From: Scolanthus callimorphus
Lineage: Eukaryota; Cnidaria; Anthozoa; Actiniaria; Edwardsiidae
Direction of reading: 5' to 3'
Length of the DNA stretch: 64,000 bases
NCBI GenBank assembly: GCA_033964015.1
Contig: CM066913.1
Location: forward strand, 7,558,953-7,622,952
In this document: positions 45,801 to 57,500 of the stretch, piece after piece
Numbering within the stretch: the stretch's first letter is position 1
How the letters are laid out: each line of letters opens with the position of its first letter
Program-made: the position numbers and the translations under genes
Notes under the pieces: generated by a model
Told to the model about the DNA's origin: nothing
The model's database searches: none
The model's input: the letters and a program-made list of their open reading frames with translations, nothing else

Positions 45801-47069
45801 AATATAAAAGCTTTTTTTCTTCCTATCTTCTCACCTATTTCCGCCCCTGGAGTTGAAGGAAGCGAACTTCCTGGATCTGTCTCACTCGTGGCAGAAGCAC
45901 TTGATAGTGGGCTTGGAGAGATTGGTATGGTTGTATTGGTTAAAAGGATGGATTCTATATTCGGGATAGAAGTAAGCGAAGAGCTGATAGATGTGGTAGG
46001 TGCTGCAATGGCAGAGTTAACAGACGCTGTGATGGACGAGATGACTAGCACAGAAATGGGTGACACTGTCGAATTCCTGGACGCTGTGCTGGATGAAGTG
46101 AGTAACCCAGAAATGGATGACACTGTCGAAGGTGTGACGGACAAAGGGATGACTGACGTTACATAATATCGAACTAACGAGGCATCTGTCTTGAGGACGG
46201 GCGAAGAGAATGAACTAGACAAACAAACAGTTAATGCCGAAGAGGAAGACGATGTCATCGTCGCTCCAAGTAGAAGAGATTTCTATTGAAAAGAACACAC
46301 GAGAAACAGTGACCTTGAATACGAAAAAATGTTTCTGTATTGCTGTAAATAATTCATTTTCCTGACGAAACCTCAATAATAAAATTAAAAATTAAATTCG
46401 TTTTGTACACATTCACTTTAATTAAAGGCAAAAAGTAAACAATTAGACTCTGTTTGCAAATTGCCATTTTCGCCGCGAATTTAATTGAAAACACTATGCG
46501 GAGACGTGCCACCGCTAACTTTGAAGTTGTACCACTTGCGGTGCAGGCCAAAGATAACTTTTCGCAACGTATTGACCAGTGGTCTTAATCAAATTTCATC
46601 CTCAAATTCACTTTAAAATTCACTAAAAATACGAAGTATATACTCCCATTTTTTAGTGTGCTCATTACTTTCACAAGAAAATTCAGCTTAATAATATTAA
46701 TAGTAAAATAAAAAGGGAAAAGGTCAAAACAAATAATTTTGAACAGATATTGCTGTTTACCGATTTGTTTGAAGGCATTGGGATTCCCATCTGGCGGACG
46801 TGCTGAAAGTCGGTTCCAGCTTGGTAGACAAGTCGACTGCTACACGAGTTTTGTTCATCGTCCCTGTTTAGTTCACACGACCTGTCGTTCGTATAATAAT
46901 TATACGAAAAACACTCTTCGTCACTGTTGCACTGTAAAATACACTCAAGCCAATCTATTTGAAAAAGATTCCTATAGGTGAATCCAACCAAAGCTTTGTC
47001 CTTCATTGACTGAAGTCTTTCTGCGTAAAGTTGTGGTATCAAGACACATAGAAAAAAGATATACTTCAT
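42834..47069 (-). CDS. Secreted PAN, Ser/Thr-rich, Ig and fibrinogen-like protein
   Basis: Six exons with compatible phases: 47,069-46,761, 46,282-45,835, 45,462-45,190, 44,953-44,804, 44,624-44,378 and 43,113-42,834, giving 568 residues. Signal peptide MKYIFFLCVLIPQLYA, then a PAN/apple-like domain (CILQCNSDEECFSYNYY, CELNRDD) to about residue 100. A Ser/Thr-rich, probably O-glycosylated spacer follows (about 104-252), then one Ig-like domain (about 253-343; WYKD, GKYKC). The last three exons form a fibrinogen-related globular domain (DTCKAYLKDDLSFGDGHY, YCDMTTDEGGWTLVKK, and a cysteine-bearing end finishing TWAVYFR). I recognise this domain type from cnidarian proteins but cannot name its family exactly. 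Introns 3 and 5 contain transposon fragments. Role inferred: secreted adhesion or recognition protein. Confidence 0.8.
43125..43857. mobile_element. TGCACCAGTCAATTGACA element, truncated copy
   Basis: It starts TGCACCAGTCAATTGACATC and follows the order of 62,197-62,920 (GGGAAAG, AATTTAACACGGACC, TTTCGGCGCGCT, TACACGCAGAAAATAAAACG) but lacks the right terminal repeat. Its start is 11 bases from the 3' splice site of exon 43,113-42,834. Confidence 0.75.
43866..44215. mobile_element. Palindromic intronic element
   Basis: AACTTCTCGCGCAACATTGT, AGCTGAAGAG and GCGTTTTACCACC recur inverted on the right (44,095-44,190). It is inside intron 5 of the fibrinogen-like gene, next to the preceding element. 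Non-coding. Confidence 0.65.
44652..44790. repeat. Degenerate tandem repeat in intron 4
   Basis: GGAGCC(A)AATCAACAGGAG starts two near-identical units of about 60-70 bases and a third partial one, with CTCTAGCGRTATGCACAG in both full units. The last partial unit ends within about 30 bases of the exon 4 donor. Confidence 0.6.
45110..45180. mobile_element. Fragment of the 48,110-48,306 element
   Basis: GGTACGGTCACGGTCGCGGC and GATACGAAATCTGCTCTA match the right half of the element at 48,110-48,306. It lies in intron 3 of the fibrinogen-like gene, 10 bases from a donor. Confidence 0.65.
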
Positions 47070-47579
47070 TTTCGGTGCTCGATAAGGGAGTGAACTTTCC
47101 GGATAGTATAGCCTTTGCACGACGCCAAAACACACTAAGAGTAAATTCAATAGCAATACGACCTTAATAAACTTTCAGACTCATAATTAATGAGCAAACA
47201 AAATCGCCCTGAACAGGTGCAGCTCGCCATGTCTGGTCCAATAGTGTGCTTGTTTAACACTCTCCTATGTGTTTTCATGCCCTAAATATATTCATCATCA
47301 CTAGCTTTTGAAATTAATCCGTGAAGGAAGCAAATTAGAGAGCGATCCACGATCGTAACAACGACAGAAAAAAGAAAATTCGAGCCTTGGAGACTTAATT
47401 AATTGTGAAAAAGCTACACATACAGACATCCGTGAAGAATGCTCGAGCAGTTTGCGCAGTAGCAATAGCTAGCAGCGTCCTTAACGCTCTCATAGTGAAA
47501 TGAAGACTGATAAGTAAGAAAATTATGAAATCGTTTCTTTTTTTCGTAAATACCTATTTCAGACAACTGGTTCTCAAGA

Positions 47580-47915
47580 ATAGATCATGAGTATTATCCT
47601 TAATTGGTAAATGCGCTAGTTTTTTTTTTATCCTTATTACAGTTATCTTCGTTCTATTAAAGACTATGAATAGAACGAAGCAATGTGTATATGAACACTC
47701 TAAAATAGTCCGAACCAATGAATGAAGACCAGTCCCAGACACCCAACCCACTACACCGTTTTCAGACTCGCTCTACACAAGTGTACTACTGCAACCTACC
47801 TCCGTGTCATGTGGTCGTCGGACACTTGCGCATGTCAACTAACCATTGCAGTGTAATAAGGATAATCCTTACAACAAGTGCATTTACCAATTAAGGATAA
47901 TCCTTAATCTTATCT
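47580..47915. mobile_element. TIR element with ATTATCCTTAATTGG ends
   Basis: ATTATCCTTAATTGGTAAAT and ATTTACCAATTAAGGATAAT are the inverted ends. A hairpin around CTTCGTTCTATT / AATAGAACGAAG at 47,650-47,682 is shared with 17,600-17,630. Non-coding, between the fibrinogen-like and Wntless-like genes. Confidence 0.65.
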
Positions 47916-48109
47916 TGAGAACCTCAGAATAGGCTGCACCATCATGCGTCATAGGAGCAAGTAGGTATACCAAAACAGAACCATATGGACACTAGTTTTC
48001 AGGATAAATAGCCATGATTCTACAAACACCGCTCACGAGAATTCCGGGCTACAGCGGACAGTTGTGACGTGCAACCTTTTCTTAAATAGGTGTACTCTCA
48101 TATACCTGG

Positions 48110-48306
48110 AATAGAGCAGATTTCGTATGACTGTGAAAAGTGCCGCGACACGGCGCGGAACTATCGCGGTCGTGACACAGAACGTGGCCTGCTGTCGGCC
48201 TGCTGTAGATACGGAATTAAATCGCGTAGTGGCGGTACGGTCACGGTCGCGGCGCGGCACAACTTTGTCGCGGCACCTTTCACAGTCGTACGAAATCTGC
48301 TCTAAT
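48110..48306. mobile_element. CG-rich palindromic element
   Basis: AGAGCAGATTTCGTATGACT and its near inverse are the ends. The inner parts GCCGCGACACGGCGCGG and CGGTCGCGGCGCGGCAC pair inverted. A half copy lies at 45,110-45,180. Confidence 0.75.
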
Positions 48307-48581
48307 GAGCTAGGGCATAACAAGACGTTTGTAGCCAAACGTTGTCGATTTGCCGCCTTTAGACCATTAGAACAAAAACAAAACGCAAGTGTATTAATTA
48401 ATAGGAAAATCCATCCTTTTTTGCTTTCAGCGCGCTTTATTCGTTTGTTTTTGTTCGGTACGCGAAACCCTCGATTCGTTACAAGTAAACATCTGTATAA
48501 AAAAATATTTTCATTATCCTCTTGCAAGAGGAAATCAATCTTTTGTAGACTTGCTCTCGACCTTGGATGAAATATCGAATA

Positions 48582-51500
48582 TCACTCAGCATTGGGTGTA
48601 GCATCTTCATCAGTAGGAGAATTGACCACGGGGTCGACATTTAGAGGTCCTTGCCCCGCTAGTTGAAAAAGAGAAAATAAATATAACAGATATCATGAAA
48701 ATGTTATTGCACCAAATCACCGCAAAAACAACTTGCACCTGAAGCCAACTACCATCAAAATTGGCCGCAGCCAAGCGGCCATTATATGACCAAAGATTAC
48801 TGATGCGGTAGCTTTATGCTTGCTCACCTTTTCTGTACCTGGTTGGTGCAAACAGAACAAGCACGCTAACAGTGTATACATTCCACACAGCGTATATACC
48901 GGTATAAAGTGCACCTGGAGCAAAGAAAAAGACGCAATATCATGGAACGTTTCTTTTATTCCAAGACTTACCAGAATGAAGTGCGCACTTTGTTTGGGTA
49001 GAAACTAAACGGGCAGTCTCACGTTCTAGCTCAGTCCAGCTCAGATAAGTTGATGAAATGTTGAATTGTGCTCAATAATCAAGTGTATTTTTTCTGCTGT
49101 CGTCGTCTCGTATACGTTGCTGCAGCAGAAATCCCCCATGCCGCATTGTAGCATATTTTGCGGTCTAAAACGGAGAATGCGCCAATCAAGAATATCGCAC
49201 AAGCGTGTCACAAGCGTGTTTGATTTAGCAACCCGAGTCGGACAAAAAAATATTTACGACAACAGCTACATTGTTATATTAAACCTACCAGAGACATCAA
49301 ACCCTGTACGGTACTTGACAAGTGCCCACTGCACGTTATCGATGACGTAATACGTGACGGTCAACAAACCGACAAGGAGAGTAACAATTTCTAGGATCCA
49401 CAGTGCATTGCGGGCCGCTCCCTGTAAGAAAATCCCAAAACATGCAAGTCAGCATAGAAAACAGCGATAGGGACAGTTCTAGGTATTTCAATCGGAAGAA
49501 ATCACAATGTAGTTGATCTTTCTGGCTGTTGCGATGAATCTACATCATTATTTCATCAGAAAACATTTGATAAATATACCAAGGCTCGCGCCATACCAGC
49601 GCGAGCACTGAAGACAAATATTTTCGCTCCGCGCTTGTAAGATTCTTGTCTTATACCAGGACAAGAGACAATGATCATTTTCTCTTGACCAGGAGCCAAA
49701 CAACAAGAGTCTCCATCACCTAGTGGTGGCACTAGGATTTTTCCGCGAAAATGAGTTGTCATGGTAACATATTATGCCCTCTCTCTCTCTCAAAGGAAAG
49801 ATGGCGGAAATCGCCGCCGCCATCGCACTACACGTGTTGAACCACGTATTCTCGCTCTCAACAACTAATCTCACGGAAAATTCAAAAATCTAAAAATAGA
49901 TTCTTCTGCTGCTATGCATATGACTAGACTTTAGTGGAGTAGATGGTGACTCCTGTTGACGGGTCTCCTGGAAATACCTGATACTTGTCTTTGATATAAA
50001 TGATGCCGTAGCGTATTTCGGGGAGCTGCATAAGGCAGTAGAAACAGCACCAAACACCGACAGATATAATGAAAGCCAGCTACAATATATCTAGTTAAGG
50101 ATATGGCATGTTAAAAAGTGAAGAATCCCATACGAGCAGGAGGGGGGGGGGGGGGGGGGGGGGGGGCAGCTCTCCTAGTCATGCAGGGGGGGGGCAGCTC
50201 TCCTAGTCATGCAGACAGAAAAAGGATACAATGAGCTTTCCCCTAGCGGTATTGTGGGCATAATAATTTGAGTGGTGTTTTTATTTTTATTTTTTTTTCA
50301 AAATACCGCGTTCGTAACTGCGAGGTATGGAGAATGACGAGAGCAGTTCGATTAATATCCAGTTCTCCACGTGTATATGACGTGATCATCAGTCCGCGCG
50401 ACGCTTAGTTGGTCAGTACCTTTCTTCTTTCCGCGCGACTAACTTTACTGAAAACAACATATAAGAACCTGGATTTCAAGAACAGCTATTAGGTTAGGAT
50501 TATTCATGTGAGCCCTATATTTGCTCAAAAAAAGAAGCTCCTTAGGTAGAATAGTCTAGGTTCTTCGCATGGTTTTTTTTAACAAATGTCCTCTGATTTT
50601 CCGTGGTATGTCCTCTTATATACCACGAAATGACGTAATAAAGTGGTCAAATGTACTGCGCACTCACGAGGCACAGCCGAGTGGGTCCGCAGTACATTTT
50701 GACCACTTTATTACGTCATTCCGTGGTATATAAGAGGACATACCACGGAAAAACAGTGGACATTTGTTTTATGCCGCAACAAAAAGGCAAAAATAAATAC
50801 AAAAACAGCGCACGTGCGAGCAGCCAAAACGGTGTTTTCGTTCATTCGTTTTAGCGCGCGCGCTGATGATGGCGCGTTCCGTGGTATATACTTTATGTAC
50901 CCACGGCTGAGAGCCAATCAGAATTCGAGAAACGTGCGAGTTGTGGTATAAATTATAGTTTATTCAAAAAAGAACAAACAAACAAGGGATTTCGTGGCAC
51001 GTTTGCACACGGAGATAGTGTTCACGGAGATTAAAAGGATACAACGGCCTTTGGTCATTCTCCTGCATTTGCATATCCTTGAAGTAGTCACCGTAGATAC
51101 TTGCCCTGAAAAAAGAAATTGTAGATTCACCTGGGAGCCTGGAGCAAATCACTGGGGACATGGAGCGAGTGGAGCAAGTCGCCCGGGATCCCTGTGGTTA
51201 TCGTAAAATAAAACTGGCCAGGCTACTAAGCCAAAATGGTGGATGCGTCGGAAAATCATGATCAGTATGATCATACAATTCTACAAGTTCTTGTCAGTTT
51301 TGCCAAAGGTGTTATTGAGAAGACGATTGACTGTCACTTCCTAATAAGGCAAAACGTGAACGGAACGAAAGTTTCATTCTATCAGTTTAACAATTTTTTA
51401 GGTGATTCTCAGCTAAAGTAGTCTCCTTTACAGTCGGTTTCAGGGTCGACCGCTTTTTTTGTTGGAGAGTGAAGACACGGACGGCTGGAAAGAGACCACA

Positions 51501-54500
51501 CCTACCTGTCAATAGTGAAGTAGAGAATAAGAACAGTGCAAAACACAGGGATCCCGATATAGGCAGGGTAGACGGAGCCTTCATATTTGTAGAGCTTGAA
51601 CTCCATCTTTGGAGGCATCTCCTGAGAAAGGTAACAACACACAGCGAAATTCAAGCTTGGGAAATTTCGAAAAATGATAACTCACTCACGATATTCCGCC
51701 GGTATTCCCGTACTTTTTTGGTCTATATATTTCCACTGATTCCTTTACATTTTTTTTCGGGATCTTCTATGCTAGAGAGTAGTATCTCTGCAGTGGTCAT
51801 TTATGTACGGCGGCGCTCTCGGAGTTTAATTGATTTTCCTTGCTATTTTTCTAGAAAGAACATTTTGACATAGACCTCGAGCAGCCGGAAATTAACCATT
51901 ATCCTCCGAGATTACGTCTGATACGCAGTCCCGAGTTGGCTAAACCAGATGATATTCTGCAAAATCTAACATGCAGGGTCTAATGGTGTCATTATTCTGT
52001 GCATGGATAACACAAAAAAATCCTAGAAACGATTGTTTTATGTCATGTGCAGAGGTTATGGTGAAGTTTGATTACTCGTAACATCGTAAGCTGAACTCAC
52101 TCTCATGTTGTGGTAGAGGAACTGCGTGATGAAGAAAAAGAGAGCGGCGTAAAATATGACCAGACGAATCTCGTAGATGAGCTGTATGCATGGGATATCA
52201 GCTGCTAGAATAAGCCATTCCAGAGGAACTAAAAAGAAAAGAACAGATATAACAGAACTAGCTTTATTCACATAGTAGCGGGTGAGAATCAGGCTATAAC
52301 AAAACCTATAGAAATAGAACGCGAACATTCTTATACTTACGATTGAGGAAAACAAGGGCAGCACCCAAACAGATAAAGGTTCTGAAAAAAGCAGAATAAA
52401 TGATAAACATATAACTCGACTAGAAGCCCAACATTGCCTCCTTCAAGGCGTGCAGCATGCTCAGGAATGGACCTAAATCACGCAATCCAGTCCCCTCCTC
52501 TACCCTCCGCCCCCTTCTTCCCTCCCCCCGCCCCCCTCCACACAGACACTCTCACACAGACCATGCCCGTAATCAGTAGTGCCCGTCATGTATCACGTAC
52601 TTCTCAAGATAGGTGAACTCTGGCTTGTTAGTCTTCCTAACTTTAATGATGTACCAAACCAGAGCGAAAATGCTGACCGGGAGAAACACAAGTCGAATTG
52701 CAAGGAAGAGTTTAGTTAGTGCAGCGGATTGGACAGTCACCTGAAATAATAAATAAAGTATCAGCAAATTGTTGATTTGCTTCTGTATGTGTTGCTTTTC
52801 CTTCCCAGACTTCTTCTAGAGCTTTCTTTCTTTCTTTTATAGTCGCGTGTCATGCATTCGCGTAGAAAAACAACGCGCGGCAACCAAACCTCGGCTAGCA
52901 AAAAAAAAAAAACGAGAGCGAAAAAAGGAAAAGCCACTGCTATGCAGGCGATGAAGAGCTTCTGATCGCGGTCACTATCTTGAAAGCGCGTCTGTCAGAG
53001 TTGTGCTAGCCATTTGTGCCGCAACATAAAAGGCGGGGAGAATCTATGGGATATCCTTTCCCTGGAGTGTAACTGTATTATGGGAGGGGGGTCATATGCC
53101 GCAGAGCCATACTTACATCAGCTTTCACGCTTTTAACATATAAATAGGCTTGTGAGTTCCTTTTCAAACTGGCGCTGATCTTGGCGTTCAGGAGGTAGTG
53201 GTCATTATACACGCTGTCAATCTCGAAATACGGCGTTCGCGTGCAACGGAACACAGACTTGTCGACATCGGTCTAAAACGTGAGAAACACACGAGTCATG
53301 ATTTACCATATCTAGTCTTGGTTCTATTCTTCTCATTGAACAGTAGAACAATAGCATAAACAATACGAAAAAAAGAGACAGTAGAAGGGGAGTTGCCAGG
53401 AGGCCCGGCTCCTCCTAGCAACCAAAATACAGAATGTATTGGACAGGAGAAAATGTCTTACGAAGGGCCCCTTGGACCCCCTCCTATTAAAAAACCTTGG
53501 CTACGGCCCCTTCGATCAGTTGTTGTTCATTCCCATATCATTAGATGATAACGTCACTCATACCGATGCTAGGCGCGCCATAATATGGCCTGATTACGTT
53601 TTTGATTGGATTGGATTTTCACTAGTGACGGAAGCACTAGACGTAGACTTATTAGATGGAATGGAAGAACTTTAAGTTACGTTCAGTTAAAATCAAAGCC
53701 TGTCGTTTTCTGCGAATATGTACGGGGCTACCTGTGGTTTGTCCCAGGCCCTTCCTGCAAGTTTTGGTGGATTCGTTTGCTTTTCGCTAAAATATGAGGA
53801 AAAGTTCTGACAGACCTAGTCCAAATAAGGTAAGGGGGAATTCCTAATAAGAAAGGCGTGAAGTCCACAACGTTTGGCTACAAACGTCTTGATTACGGCT
53901 CCGGTGAATTTTGCAGACAAGTTAAAAAATCTCCTGAGGAGGAGACGAATGAACTGTTCTATACCATGAGACCCGCGGCTTGTACCTCGTTCTCGTGGTA
54001 TGGGCAAACGATCTTGACTTCATGTTTTTCTGTGGATGCAAGTTTCCTCAGCTTCTTATCGTCACGGTATCCTATCATAGACTCTATGCCTAGCATCGCT
54101 TCAGGAAAATACGTGTCTTTTCGATCTAAAAATAACCCGGAAAACATTACATTTAGCAAACTGCGCTTGCAGTGCAGGAATGAACGGTATAGTAGACTGC
54201 CAACTTTTTTAGGGTTTTCCTCGCCTAAAATTCGAAATTCTGGATTTCCTCGCCTAAAAAAAACAGAGCAAGGCTAGAAAGACTTTAGTCATTTTGTATT
54301 GTTGCAATGCTTCCAAATTTATCACCAGAATCAAAAGTACCTCGCCTAAGTATTTTCAAAAGTTGGCAGATCTAGAATGGTCTCTTGAAAAAGCGTCGAT
54401 AGTGTTCTAATATCAATTCTGTTGATATAAGAATTCTCACCCTTTCAAAAAAAGTTATTGTTTGCCGCTCGGAATTGATGAGTTTCTAACTTGGATTGCG

Positions 54501-57500
54501 TTTGAATTTTATGCGAGGAAAACCCCCATAGGCAAGGACGTCGGCAGGTCTAACAAGTCAATAAATACTCTAGAATTTCAAGGTGAACACAGATTAGTAC
54601 AAGAGTCCATTACCAAGAGTAACAATCATCTTGTACTAGTGTTGTTCCATCAGTGTCAGAAAGTGTCTATTTTTAGTAACATGTTTTCACTATTTCTCTG
54701 TGTTTGATTGCTTGGTCACGGCGATTTGGCGTTATATGACCTTATGTGAAATGCGAGATCTTTTACATGTCGAAATCTCTCAAATTTGGCTAATAAATAA
54801 CCCGTTCAGCAGTTTCGATCACAAATAGCATGCGCTGGTTTTATGGTAACTTATTAAAAAAAGCAGGGTTCGATAGAGAATTTATTGAGCTTTCCGTAGG
54901 TACCAAACGTGGTGTATTTCGATAATGTTTTGTGGTAGTTTTGTGGAATCTCCGCAAAGGGATCCACTAGTGCGGTATCGTGCGGTACAAAGGGATCCAG
55001 GCTAAATATAATAAGAAAACGGCTTTTGAAGACAGTTTGAAAAGACTTGAATGTTGAAGGCTGCTGGTATGATGTCTGCAAAACATTAAGGTAAGAAGCT
55101 GTATCAATTGAACATATTAGAGGAGGAAATTCCAATTTTTAGACGGCTTGCGTGTTTTCCCTCACGGACTATAATGCATACTGGTGCAACGAAGCATGAC
55201 GACCGCGCTGTACACACAAAATATACCATATTTTTTCCTCGTTTCATTTCTTTGAGGAGGCTAACAAGGATTTGCTTCCTTTATATCATTAAATGTTGCA
55301 CAAAATTGTGATATCTTTCTGTTTTCGGGGGTATTATGAACATTTGAGCCTAACAGCAATTTGCAAGGGCTTCTGGTCTATTAGGCTGGGGTCTAAATCG
55401 CCGTGGGTTAGTTTCCTGCGAAAGGCTAAAATATAACTTTTCCAGATGCTGTCGTATGGCTTGGAGGTGCTTATATCATGTATAGCCTGCCTCGTCCCTA
55501 GATGTCTCCATTAAGTAGGAGCAGAGAGGTCTCCACAGCGCGAAAATGTAGCGAGCGTGCAATAAATCTTGGAAACGGTTTGTTGACGCAAATGATCAAG
55601 GGAAGGCTCTCGAATATAATGAGGCAAATGTATAGCAGTGCCCTACATGCTGGCCGGAAACATGTATTTCTTACATGGACACTTTTCCAACGCTGATGGC
55701 GAGGGACAAAACTTTTGGGGCATTCTTACAATAGTAGTATAAAGGACTCTTATTGGTAAAGTAAAGTCAAGATCTGACCATAAAATCTGGGTGTCGGAAA
55801 AACGAAGACGGGAAAAACGAAGATGGAAGACCTAAGAGGCCTCTTCGTTTTTCCGTTCGGAAAAACGAAGACCCCCATGAAATGTGACTGTACTCGTGTT
55901 CCTGTCATCTGCTCTTCGTAATTTCATGCAATTTTAGAAAACAGGACGAGCTAAACTTAGGGATCTTCGTTTTTCCGAACGGAAAAACGAAGACCCCCTC
56001 TTCGTTTTTCCAAACGGAAAAACGAAGACCCCCATAAAATATGACTGTACTCACGCTCATGTCATCGGATTGTCTGTATAACAGCATTTTGCTTGCTTTT
56101 CTATCGTGCAAATCGAGTAATTTGTAGATCTGTTGGCTCTATTTTTCGATCGCTGTTATTTACTGGGGCCCGCAATCAATGGACAGCGGTTTTAGTTCCA
56201 CAGGGAGTCGCAAAGAGGCGGGAAAAATAACAAGAACCCTAATCCGCCATATTTTTCTTTCTTTCTTAGCGTGTTTATGATTTAGGAAAGCTATGGCGCA
56301 TTATTGGAAAAAAAAATATTTTGGGGTCTTCGTTTTTCCGAACGGAAAAACGAAGACCCCCTCTTCGTTTTTCCAAACGGAAAAACGAAGACCCTCGTAT
56401 ATTTTCTTTACTAGCGTGTTTTAACAATTTTAACTCAGTGTAAGAAAACTAATCTACCCTCTCTCTTTGTAATTCGGGCTGCTCGCCGTCATTTAGGAAA
56501 CTCTCGGCGCATTATTGGAGAAAAAATATTTAGGGGTCTTCGTTTTTCCGTTTGGAAAAACGAAGATCCCCTCTTCGTTTTTCCAAACGGAAAAACGAAG
56601 ACCCTCGTATATTTTCTTTACTAGCGTGTTTTAACAATTTTAACTCAGTGTAAGAAAACTAATCTACCCTCTCTCTTTGTAATTCGGGCTGCTCGCCGTC
56701 ATTTAGGAAACTCTCGGCGCATTATTGGAGAAAACATATTTAGGGGTCTTCGTTTTTTCCGTTTGGAAAAACGAAGATCCCCTCTTCGTTTTTCCAAACG
56801 GAAAAACGAAGACCCTCGTATATTTTCTTTATACTAGCGTGTTTTAACAATTTTAACTCTGTGTAAGAAAACTAATCTACCCTCTCTCTTTGTAATTCGG
56901 GCTGCTCGCCGTCATTTAGGGAACTCTCGGCGCATTATTGGAGAAAAAATATTTAGGGGTCTTCGTTTTTCCGTTTGGAAAAACGAAGATCCCCTCTTCG
57001 TTTTTCCAAACGGAAAAACGAAGACCCTCGTATATTTTCTTTATACTAGCGTGTTTTAACAATTTTAACCCACAGTGTAAGAAAACTAATCTATCCTCTC
57101 TCTTTGTAATTCGGGCTGCTCGCCGTCATTTAGGGAACTCTCGGCGCATTATTGGAGAAAAAATATTTAGGGGTCTTCGTTTTTCCAAACGGAAAAACGA
57201 AGACCCCCATGAAATATGACTGTATTTACGCTCATGTCATCGGATTGTCTGTATAACAGCATTTTGCTTGCTTTTCTATCGTGCAAATGGAATAATTTGT
57301 CGATCAGTTGGCTCTATTTTTCGTTCGCGTTATTTACTGTACTGGGGCCCGCAGGTTGCTACTTCATGTAACCTTAATATAGTGTGTCCTATACTCTGTT
57401 TCCTATATAGTGTGTCTTATACTGTGATTCCATGGGCTCCCCTGTACTCTCATGTACTCCATGTTCTCCCCTGTGTTCCCATGTACTCCCCTGTATTCCC

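Noticed and set aside
45714..46166. Plus-strand acidic open frame
   Set aside because: It is the shadow of the Ser/Thr-rich exon on the minus strand (46,282-45,835), which has matching splice sites and phases.
51236..51421. 61-codon plus-strand frame with a good ATG context
   Set aside because: No domain recognised. It lies antisense in a Wntless-like intron, and I could not find a continuing exon.
54854..55075. Possible extra Wntless-like exon after TTTTGCAG at 55,076
   Set aside because: No frame gives a recognisable segment, and the flanking exons (61,190-60,948 and 54,125-53,986) already join in phase without it.
56325..57200. Regular repeats with spacers resembling a CRISPR array
   Set aside because: The spacers are also repeated, units are ~210 bp, the arms are mirrored and the context is an animal intron.
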